Assembly (NCBI GenBank): GCA_038244055.1
Contig: JBBRTW010000193.1
Coordinates: 1-12,459, forward strand
Direction: 5' to 3'
Length of the DNA stretch: 12,459 nucleotides
Origin: DASPKW01 sp038244055
GTDB lineage: Bacteria; Planctomycetota; Phycisphaerae; Tepidisphaerales; Tepidisphaeraceae
Part shown: positions 5,134-10,651 of the stretch, piece after piece
Layout of the letters: every line of letters begins with the position of its first letter
How positions within the stretch are numbered: the first letter of the stretch is position 1
The notes under the pieces: generated by a model
Database searches by the model: none
What the model was told of the DNA's origin: nothing
The model's input: the letters and a program-made list of their open reading frames with translations, nothing else
Position numbers and translations under genes: made by a program

Positions 5134-7323
5134 TCAACTCGCCAGCCCGTCCATCGGCCTATTCTTGCCGGCCACCGGCCCGCTCCCAAACGTCCCACCC
5201 GGCGGCGGCGGTGGAGGCGGCGGCATCACGGGCGATCCCGGCATCTGCTGGTTCTTCGGAGGCTGCTGGGCGGGTGGCGGCGGGGGCGGCATCTGCGGCG
5301 GCAGTTTGGTCGGTAGTTGAGTCGGGGGCTGTGTGGGCGGCTGGGTCGGCGCGCCGATCCGGGTCTGGCCGAAATCCACGCGATCGATCTTCATCCCCCT
5401 GGTGATCTGCAATTCCACCGGCGGCAGAGTCGTCGCCTGCCATCCCTGCGGCAGATCGGCCACCACATGATAATTCCCCAGCGCAACCTTATCGAAATGA
5501 TACAGCCCATCCGGCCCGGTCTTGGCCGTTTGCACGGTCACACCGCTGTCATCGACCAGGGTCACGGTTCGCCGCGCCAGGCCCATCTCCCCCTGCTGCG
5601 GCCGGCGGTCCTGATTCAGATCCTGCCACACCCGCCCACTCACCTCCACATTGAAGATGAACACATTCGGCTGGAGATTGGTGATCGTCGAATTGCGCGC
5701 GATCACGTCCGCCAGGTGCGTATTCTGCACCCTCTGCAAATCCTGCGGCGAAAGATCGCGCTGATACCAGAAGCGATCGCCATCGCGCAGGCGCGTGAAC
5801 TGATCCACCATGATCCGCTGGAACGTCGCGCCGACACTGGAACCGGCCAGGTGGTTTTCCGCCAGCCCGCCCACCCAGAGATCGATGTTGTCCACGGACC
5901 CATAGAGCGATTGAAGCTTGGCCGCCAGCGCGGTATCGGAAGTGATCTGCGCAAAACTCGTAACTTTGGGCAGCCCATATGCCGCGCGGACGGTGTTGTA
6001 ATCCGCCAGGCCATGATCCCGGCCGCGCTGGATGTTTAGCGATGCCAGATCCAGCCCGCCCGCGCCTGGAGGGCCGAAGAGGAAGTTGCGCACGCCATCG
6101 ATGATCTTCGTATCCACCTCCTGCGCGTTGGCGGAGGCGAGGTATTTGAGGACCGGGTCGATCCCCGTTTCCTTCACCAGCGCGGGATTGAAAAACGCGC
6201 CCGCCAGTGGCACTTCATCGTGAACCTCATTGCCGTTGTTGTCGAGAAATTCCACATCATCTTGCAGCAGCGTATGCCCGACGCGAAACGCGGCCGTCGA
6301 AAATTCATTGGCGATCCCGGCATTCACATTGGGCTTGTACCCCGTGTACTGCGGCAGCGCGCTCTGCCCGAGCAGCGCCGGGATGAATTCGTTATAGGTG
6401 ATCGCCTGGATTTCCGCCCCGACGATCTTGCGGGCCTGCTGGTAAATCTGCTCATCGGTCAGCGCGGGATTGTTGGCCGCCAGTTCCCTGGCAATGCGGT
6501 TGTGTTCGCGCACGAACAGGGTCTGCACGGCCGTCAGCTCAACGTTCTCATTGGCGCGAACATCGCCGGCGAGAAACAACTGATTATCCGCAAAAATATG
6601 CGCATCGTTGGCATTGGGCAGGCCAACGGTATTGAGCGGCATCAGATTGCCATCGGAGGTCTTCAGCAGTCCGCCCGAGAACGTCCGCAGCGCGGCCGCG
6701 CGCGTGGAATCCGAGCCGTACACCACCGAGCCATCGATGAAAGCGGTGATCGTGTTGATCTGCTGGCGAGGGTTGGCAACGCTCGTGCCGGTCGTCGTGT
6801 CGTAGACGGAGCGGTTCAGCGGGATGACCTGCGTACCCGTCGAAAGAGGATCGAACTGCGGATCGCCGGTGCTGACATTGATGTTGAATGACTCAGCCGG
6901 CGATGCGGCGTTGGTCAGATCCATGTCGTGATCGAGAAACTGTCCCCACGCATACACGAACGCGGCCATGTTCCTGTTGTTCCGGCCTTCATCTTCCGTA
7001 AGCGTGTTGGTGGAAACGGCATTGCTGATGTCGCGCGCGCTGGGCCGCGATGGCGAACCGGCGGGATCGAGACTGGTGACCGGCGCTGAAATCCCATCCG
7101 CATAAGCCGCGGCGGCCTTGCGAAGCAGATCGACACCGACACTGCCCCATCCCGAGTTGGCGAGATTGTTGCCCGTGCCATCGACCGAACGAATCGAAAG
7201 GAGCGGATTCCCCGACATCATCCGCCGGATTTCCAGCGATTCCAGCCTCTTCGCGATGGCGGCGCGGCGCTTTGCGACTTTGCCGGCGGCCGAAACGATC
7301 GTGTTGGAACGTGCGATACTCAT
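5134..7323 (-). CDS. Secreted animal-type heme peroxidase with SdrD-B-like domain and Pro-rich tail
   Basis: This 729-residue protein has a strong ribosome site (CGGAGGAA at 7329-7336) before its ATG. Residues 27-37 (LESLEIRRMMS) are a planctomycete LExR-type surface/export motif. The peroxidase domain spans about 45-560. It has the distal WGQFLDHDMD block (Asp131, His132), the catalytic Arg256 and Glu259 in VRANEN, the REHNRIA helix, proximal His350 in FRVGHTLLQ, and the LNIQRGRDHGLADYN block. The Asp and Glu positions equivalent to the heme-ester-forming residues of mammalian peroxidases are both kept, so covalent heme and halide or pseudohalide oxidation are possible (inference from family). 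Residues about 556-652 form an SdrD/Cna-B-like beta domain (VSGRVWQDLNQD...GPDGLYHF). A proline-rich tail with PTQ and poly-Pro runs follows (659-710). The gene appears monocistronic. Confidence 0.94.
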   Translation of the reverse strand: MSIARSNTIVSAAGKVAKRRAAIAKRLESLEIRRMMSGNPLLSIRSVDGTGNNLANSGWGSVGVDLLRKAAAAYADGISAPVTSLDPAGSPSRPSARDISNAVSTNTLTEDEGRNNRNMAAFVYAWGQFLDHDMDLTNAASPAESFNINVSTGDPQFDPLSTGTQVIPLNRSVYDTTTGTSVANPRQQINTITAFIDGSVVYGSDSTRAAALRTFSGGLLKTSDGNLMPLNTVGLPNANDAHIFADNQLFLAGDVRANENVELTAVQTLFVREHNRIARELAANNPALTDEQIYQQARKIVGAEIQAITYNEFIPALLGQSALPQYTGYKPNVNAGIANEFSTAAFRVGHTLLQDDVEFLDNNGNEVHDEVPLAGAFFNPALVKETGIDPVLKYLASANAQEVDTKIIDGVRNFLFGPPGAGGLDLASLNIQRGRDHGLADYNTVRAAYGLPKVTSFAQITSDTALAAKLQSLYGSVDNIDLWVGGLAENHLAGSSVGATFQRIMVDQFTRLRDGDRFWYQRDLSPQDLQRVQNTHLADVIARNSTITNLQPNVFIFNVEVSGRVWQDLNQDRRPQQGEMGLARRTVTLVDDSGVTVQTAKTGPDGLYHFDKVALGNYHVVADLPQGWQATTLPPVELQITRGMKIDRVDFGQTRIGAPTQPPTQPPTQLPTKLPPQMPPPPPPAQQPPKNQQMPGSPVMPPPPPPPPGGTFGSGPVAGKNRPMDGLAS

Positions 7324-7670
7324 TGCGGTTCCTCCGAGAGATCAGGTGCGCACCGCAGGCGCGGGTCCACGACCCGTCAATAGCGTGCGGTGGCGATCGT
7401 GTGGAATGGTCCGATAGGGACGCGCCAATACGCGAGAGGGCGATGTGGAACATCGTGCCGGCCGAGATGGCAGCCGTCGCCCGCCGCGCCGGCTGAGGTG
7501 CCCGCTGCAATGAGCGGTAGTTCGCCGGCGCCCGCGTGATTCGATTCCGCGTGCGGTCCCGAGGACCCGTTGGATTCGTACCCCAATGAGTGCCGCAGGC
7601 GGGCTGTGCGGTTTAGCGGAGAGGAAATAAATTGTGGGAATAAATTCTGCAGCGGGGCGTTAGCGGGCAC
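7324..7670. other. Intergenic spacer upstream of the peroxidase gene, no convincing gene
   Basis: Beyond the peroxidase ribosome site, I see only small structures. There is a 6-bp palindrome with a 3-base loop at 7441-7455 (CGATGT/ACATCG), a small GGTCC/GGACC hairpin near 7555-7568, a 9-bp inverted pair GTGCCCGCT (7498-7506) and AGCGGGCAC (7662-7670), and an AT-rich patch with AATAAATT twice around 7625-7650. A minus-strand frame over 7377-7670 has no family-like content. The peroxidase promoter presumably lies here but I cannot place it. Confidence 0.5.
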
Positions 7671-7866
7671 TTAAGCCAGGCGTCGACCGAGAAATCGGGA
7701 AAGTGCCCGAGCCCCATGCACGATCGCGACGATTTCAATATCGAGGTCGATGAGTCTATAGACGATCAGGTGCCGCGGAAATCCGACAATCGACCATGTC
7801 CTCAACCCGTACGATGCTTTCGACATCCGCAGCGACTTCAGGACGAACAACAAAGCGGTGGGTCAT
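7671..7866 (-). pseudogene. Degenerate RelE/ParE-type toxin gene (internal deletion and frameshift)
   Basis: The original start is the ATG at 7866-7864, overlapping the antitoxin stop in an ATGA. From it the frame reads MTHRFVVRPEVAADVESI, a good RelE/ParE N-terminus. It then loses family character and stops at a TAG after 36 codons. The +1 frame, open from 7853 to 7671, carries a good RelE/ParE C-terminus: YGLRTWSIVGFPRHLIVYRL, then EIVAIVHGARALSRFL. The two halves together are about 65 codons against about 95-100 in intact family members. Roughly 30-40 codons of the helical middle are therefore missing, with a frameshift at the junction near 7805-7815. The deletion should abolish toxin activity. 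The antitoxin and its control region upstream are intact. Confidence 0.72.
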
Positions 7867-8141
7867 GGCTTCTTGCCCAGAACGCGCTGCTTGATTTGCT
7901 GCCACAACTCGTGGGACCCCTCGATGGATGGCGCGGAGTTCTCCAGGCGCCGTTCCAGCATCTCTTCCAACTCGTCCTGCGAATCAAAACTGAGACTAGC
8001 TGGCGCACCGTGATCAACGTCAACCTCGGCGATCAACATCGCCTTGGCGAATGCCTCAAGCGATGGGTGATTAGAGGCACGTGCCACGAGTCGCAGGCGA
8101 TCTCCAACGTCATCCGGAAGTTCAATGGAAAGTTGGACCAT
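7863..8141 (-). CDS. Ribbon-helix-helix antitoxin of a RelE/ParE-type toxin-antitoxin pair
   Basis: The 92-residue protein starts at the ATG at 8141. An upstream frame to 8177 is rejected because the promoter -10 box falls inside it. Residues 1-40 (VQLSIELPDDVGDRLRLVA, then HPSLEAFAKAMLIAE) fit a ribbon-helix-helix DNA-binding domain: a short beta strand, then two helices. The C-terminal half is acidic and helical with an ELEEMLERRL segment and a final HELWQQIKQRVLGKKP, typical of toxin-wrapping antitoxin tails. It should dimerise, bind its operator and repress itself. Its TGA overlaps the ATG of the toxin gene, the usual coupled arrangement. Because the toxin is damaged, the antitoxin is now an orphan, possibly kept as a regulator or as an anti-toxin against a related locus (inference). 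Confidence 0.8.
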   Translation of the reverse strand: MVQLSIELPDDVGDRLRLVARASNHPSLEAFAKAMLIAEVDVDHGAPASLSFDSQDELEEMLERRLENSAPSIEGSHELWQQIKQRVLGKKP

Positions 8142-8148
8142 ATGAACA

Positions 8149-8177
8149 AGTGTATTTCGCCGCGAAGCACCTGACAA
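8149..8177 (-). promoter_or_regulatory. Antitoxin promoter, leaderless
   Basis: On the minus strand TTGTCA (8177-8172) matches the -35 consensus at 5 of 6 positions. A spacer of exactly 17 bases leads to TACACT (8154-8149), which matches -10 at 4 of 6. The -10 box ends 7 bases before the antitoxin ATG, so the transcript should start at or next to the start codon. No Shine-Dalgarno is present, in agreement with leaderless translation. Confidence 0.6.
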
Positions 8178-8190
8178 TCAAAATGTCAGG
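8170..8190. promoter_or_regulatory. Inverted repeat overlapping the antitoxin -35 box, candidate operator
   Basis: CCTGACA (8170-8176) and TGTCAGG (8184-8190) form a perfect 7-bp inverted repeat with a 7-base spacer. The left arm overlaps the -35 hexamer of the antitoxin promoter, which is the expected place for autorepression by a ribbon-helix-helix dimer pair. It also lies just after the uppS stop, so a role as an RNA hairpin for that gene cannot be excluded. Confidence 0.5.
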
Positions 8191-8212
8191 CCATTTTTAG
8201 GACGTAGGCCTG
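8187..8212 (-). terminator. Weak hairpin after uppS
   Basis: CAGGCC and GGCCTG (8187-8192 / 8207-8212) can form a 6-bp stem with a 14-base loop, starting 4 bases after the uppS stop. On the minus strand it is followed by ACATTTTGATT. It resembles a poor intrinsic terminator and overlaps the antitoxin operator arm. Confidence 0.3.
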
Positions 8213-8216
8213 CCGC

Positions 8217-8978
8217 TTACCTCAACGTATTGCTCTTATCCAACGCCCCAAACCGCCGATTCCTCTGCGCGAACGCACGCATCGCCGCGTGCAGCTCCCC
8301 CGCCCCGAAATCCGGCCACAGCACATCGCTCACATACAATTCCGCGTAGCTGATCTGCCACAATAGATAATTCGAAACCCGCATCTCCCCGGCCGTGCGG
8401 ATCAATAAATCCGGATCGGGCATGCCGGCCGTGTACAGATGCCGCGCGATCGTCTCCTCGCTCACATCGCGCGGATCGAGCCGGCCGGCCCTCACTGCTT
8501 CGGCGATCGCCTTCACCGCGGCGGTGATCTCCGCGCGCGAGCCATAATTCAGCGCCAGGGTCAGGGTCATCCCATCGTTGTGCTTCGTCTGCTCCAGCGT
8601 TCGCTCCATCTCCTCCAGCACCGGATCGGGGAGATTCTCCAGCCGACCGATCTGCCGGAAGCGGATGTTATTCTCGATCATGCTCGGCCGCTGCTGCACG
8701 AGGTAATCGATGTACATCTGCATCAAAAACCCCACCTCGGCCGGCGGCCGCTTCCAGTTCTCCAGCGAAAAAGAATAGAGCGTCAGGAAATCCGGCCCCC
8801 CGTATGCCTTGCGCAGCCGATCGCATTCATTGACCAGATCCACCACCACCCGCGCCCCCTGCTGATGCCCCCGCACCCGGTCCAAATTTCGCCGCACCGC
8901 CCACCGGCCGTTTCCATCCATAATGATCGCAATATGGCGGGGAATTTTGTCGGAAGGAATGTCCAGATCATCATTCAT
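8217..8978 (-). CDS. uppS: Isoprenyl transferase, undecaprenyl diphosphate synthase
   Basis: The enzyme condenses isopentenyl diphosphate units onto farnesyl diphosphate in cis to give the C55 lipid carrier for cell-wall and surface polysaccharide synthesis. It is cytosolic or membrane-associated. All signatures are present: IAIIMDGNGRWA (catalytic Asp21), the GHQQGA loop, LYSFSLENWKRP, LALNYGSRAEI, and the C-terminal PDPDLLIRTAGEMRVSNYLL with ELYVSDVLWPDF. I chose the ATG at 8978 (253 residues), twelve residues before the conserved PRHIAIIMDG. A GTG at 9002 is in frame and would add eight residues; neither start has a good ribosome site. The usual neighbour cdsA is not adjacent: upstream is the repeat-rich spacer and downstream a toxin-antitoxin remnant. 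Confidence 0.96.
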   Translation of the reverse strand: MNDDLDIPSDKIPRHIAIIMDGNGRWAVRRNLDRVRGHQQGARVVVDLVNECDRLRKAYGGPDFLTLYSFSLENWKRPPAEVGFLMQMYIDYLVQQRPSMIENNIRFRQIGRLENLPDPVLEEMERTLEQTKHNDGMTLTLALNYGSRAEITAAVKAIAEAVRAGRLDPRDVSEETIARHLYTAGMPDPDLLIRTAGEMRVSNYLLWQISYAELYVSDVLWPDFGAGELHAAMRAFAQRNRRFGALDKSNTLR

Positions 8979-9114
8979 TGCGGCAGCCGTTCTGAATCTC
9001 ACCAGGGCGTAGATGACTCCCTGATGTTAGCCGCAATCCGGAATGAATCAAAATAAGGGCCGAAGAAGCATGGCACCGCCTCAGGGCAATCGCATGTCAA
9101 TTCTATCGCATCGA

Positions 9115-9174
9115 TTTCGGATTGCGGATTGCGGATTGAAAACCGCATTTCAATCCGCAATCCACAATCCGAAA
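9115..9174. repeat. Heptamer tandem repeat forming a 27-bp hairpin
   Basis: The left arm 9115-9141 and right arm 9148-9174 are inverted copies with one mismatch in 27 bases around a 6-base loop (ACCGCA). The left arm holds three GGATTGC/A heptamers (9119-9139). The right arm and its extension hold four AATCCGC-type heptamers (9152-9179). Similar GGATTGCGGATT strings are, as far as I recall, common intergenic repeats in some planctomycete genomes. Confidence 0.85.
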
Positions 9175-9226
9175 TCCGCAATTGTTGCCCATCTCATGCC
9201 ATATGCGATTGCCCTCGACACCCTCC

Positions 9227-9266
9227 TGTCTCAATGTCTCAAAGTCTCATTGTTTCATTGTCTTCC
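9227..9266 (+). repeat. Octamer tandem repeat, TGTCTCAW family
   Basis: Five 8-base units occur back to back: TGTCTCAA, TGTCTCAA, AGTCTCAT, TGTTTCAT, TGTCTTCC. A related array lies in opposite orientation beyond the Gfo/Idh/MocA gene at 10413-10436. Confidence 0.75.
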
Positions 9267-9340
9267 ACGCTCCACTCCATCTTGCATCCCCCCCTCCCGC
9301 CCCATACAACACCCTCCCCCTCCACATATGAAAGGAGTCC

Positions 9341-10396
9341 ATGGCGGAGATGTTGAAAATCGGAATTGTCGGCGGGGGCTGGCCGGGGAAAGCGCATGCG
9401 CGGGGGTATCTCGCCTCCGGGGGCTATCGCCTGGCGGCCGTCGCGGATTTGATCCCTTCGCGGCGCAGGGAGATGATCGATGAGTTCAAGATTCCCCGCG
9501 AGTACGCGACCTGGGAAGAGCTGGTCGCCGACTCTGAAATCGATGCGGTCAGCATCTGCCTCCCCAATCATCTGCACGCCCAGGCCACCATCGCCGCGCT
9601 CAAGGGCGGCAAGCATGTGATCTGCGAGCGCCCGCCGGCCATTAGCGTCGGCGAGGCCAAGCGCATCCACAACGCGGCGGAGAAATATGATCGCGCTGTT
9701 CTCTATGCCTTCCAGCGCCGCTTTGGCGGCAATGAGCTGGCGGCACGTCAGGCGATCGAGAAAGGGTACGCCGGCAATCCCTATCACGCCCGCGCGGCTT
9801 GGACCCGCACCCGCGCCATTCCCATCGGCACGGGGTGGTTCACGGATGCCGAAAAATCCGGCGGCGGCGCTTTGATGGATCTCGGTTCGGCCATGCTCGA
9901 TCTGGCTTGGTCGCTGCTCGGCCAGCCCGCGCCGGCCACGGTCTTTGCGGTCACCCACGGCCCTCTCCAGCACCAGGGCCTGATCCCCGAGGGCACCACC
10001 TGCAATGTCGAGGAGGCCGCCTTCGCGATCCTCCGCTTCGAGAATGGCGCGAGCCTGGAGCTTTCGGTGAGCTGGGCGCTCAACCAGTCCCCGGCCCAGA
10101 ACGGCGTCGTCTGCCGGGTGCATGGTGACCAGGGCGCGGTCGAAGTCTACACCTCCAAAGGCGCGGTCATGCACCGCGGCTTTGTCCCCACCGGCCAGTC
10201 CAAGGAAATCCCGCTAAAACTCCCTAAGATGACCGGCCACGCCGCCCTGATGCGCCACTTCCGCGAGTGCATATTAGGAAAAGCCGCCCCCGCCTGCGGC
10301 ACATCTCAGGGCATCACCCTGATGCGCATGATCGAAGCGATGTACAAGAGCGCGGAATCGGGGAGGAGCGTGGCGCTCGCGGGGCAGAAAGAGTGA
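9341..10396 (+). CDS. Gfo/Idh/MocA-family oxidoreductase-like protein with altered active site
   Basis: This 351-residue protein has the normal family length. It starts at the ATG at 9341, 3 bases after AAAGGAGT ends. An N-terminal Rossmann fold binds NAD(P): IGIVGGGWPGKAHA (GxGxxG at 11-16) and SICLPNHLHAQATIAALKGG. The family's EKP motif reads ERP here (96-98, Arg for Lys), and the usual DxGxH motif in GGGALMDLGSAMLDL (175-189) has Ala184 where the catalytic His normally stands. The C-terminal alpha/beta domain is otherwise complete. Members oxidise or reduce sugars and related cyclic polyols. With both Lys and His replaced, ordinary dehydrogenase chemistry is doubtful, and a lyase, epimerase or non-catalytic role is possible (inference). 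It appears to stand alone, with repeat-rich spacers on both sides. Confidence 0.9.
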   Translation: MAEMLKIGIVGGGWPGKAHARGYLASGGYRLAAVADLIPSRRREMIDEFKIPREYATWEELVADSEIDAVSICLPNHLHAQATIAALKGGKHVICERPPAISVGEAKRIHNAAEKYDRAVLYAFQRRFGGNELAARQAIEKGYAGNPYHARAAWTRTRAIPIGTGWFTDAEKSGGGALMDLGSAMLDLAWSLLGQPAPATVFAVTHGPLQHQGLIPEGTTCNVEEAAFAILRFENGASLELSVSWALNQSPAQNGVVCRVHGDQGAVEVYTSKGAVMHRGFVPTGQSKEIPLKLPKMTGHAALMRHFRECILGKAAPACGTSQGITLMRMIEAMYKSAESGRSVALAGQKE

Positions 10397-10436
10397 ATCG
10401 CGAAGGGCGCGAAGGAGACGATGGGACAATGAGACA
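10397..10436 (-). repeat. Direct repeat and inverted copy of the octamer array
   Basis: Just after the Gfo/Idh/MocA stop, the 9-mers CGCGAAGGG and CGCGAAGGA follow each other (10399-10416). Then come AGGAGACG, ATGGGACA and ATGAGACA (10413-10436). On the minus strand these last three read TGTCTCAT, TGTCCCAT, CGTCTCCT, the same octamer family as 9227-9266 but in opposite orientation. Confidence 0.65.
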
Positions 10437-10583
10437 AGGGGATTCGGCCAAGGGGTTGCGATCGTGCGTCGTTTGCGCGAAGACCTGCATCGACGAATCG
10501 CCCGAATGAAGGCGCTGCGCTGCGGAGTGGTGGCTCACTTGGCCGCCATCCACCCTCTTTCTTTTCGGTTCCAATTTCTATCT

Positions 10584-10644
10584 TCTAACTTGCAACTTCT
10601 AACTTCTCCTTCCCCCTTTGCCATTTCACATTTGGCATTTGACA
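10584..10644. repeat. Two heptamer tandem repeats (TCTAACT and TTTGNCA families)
   Basis: TCTAACT, TGCAACT, TCTAACT and TCTCCTT run from 10584 to 10611. TTTGCCA, TTTCACA, TTTGGCA and TTTGACA run from 10617 to 10644. Both have a strict 7-base period. They fill the spacer just after the stop of the minus-strand moeZ gene. Confidence 0.75.
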
Positions 10645-10651
10645 TCGGCGT

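Larger units (their letters stand above)
9003..9340. other. Repeat-rich spacer between uppS and the Gfo/Idh/MocA gene
   Basis: No protein-coding gene is convincing in this 338-base stretch. It holds a 60-base heptamer-based hairpin (9115-9174), an octamer array (9227-9266), a C-rich tract (9288-9322) and the strong ribosome site AAAGGAG (9331-9337) of the next gene. Short open frames here are translations of the repeats. Confidence 0.7.

Noticed and set aside
5317..6039. 240-codon plus-strand frame inside the peroxidase gene
   Set aside because: It is antisense to the catalytic domain and rich in Arg, His, Ile and Pro without any motif, as expected for a shadow.
7377..7670. 97-codon minus-strand frame upstream of the peroxidase
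   Set aside because: No recognisable domain and no ribosome site; composition does not resemble the neighbouring genes.
2583..8141. A multi-gene defence or secretion system across the middle region
   Set aside because: The genes are mostly monocistronic, differ in orientation and family, and no shared operon or known system composition is visible.
9115..9180. CRISPR array
   Set aside because: The units are 7 bases long, contiguous and inverted about a loop; there are no 20-40 base repeats or unique spacers, and no cas genes.
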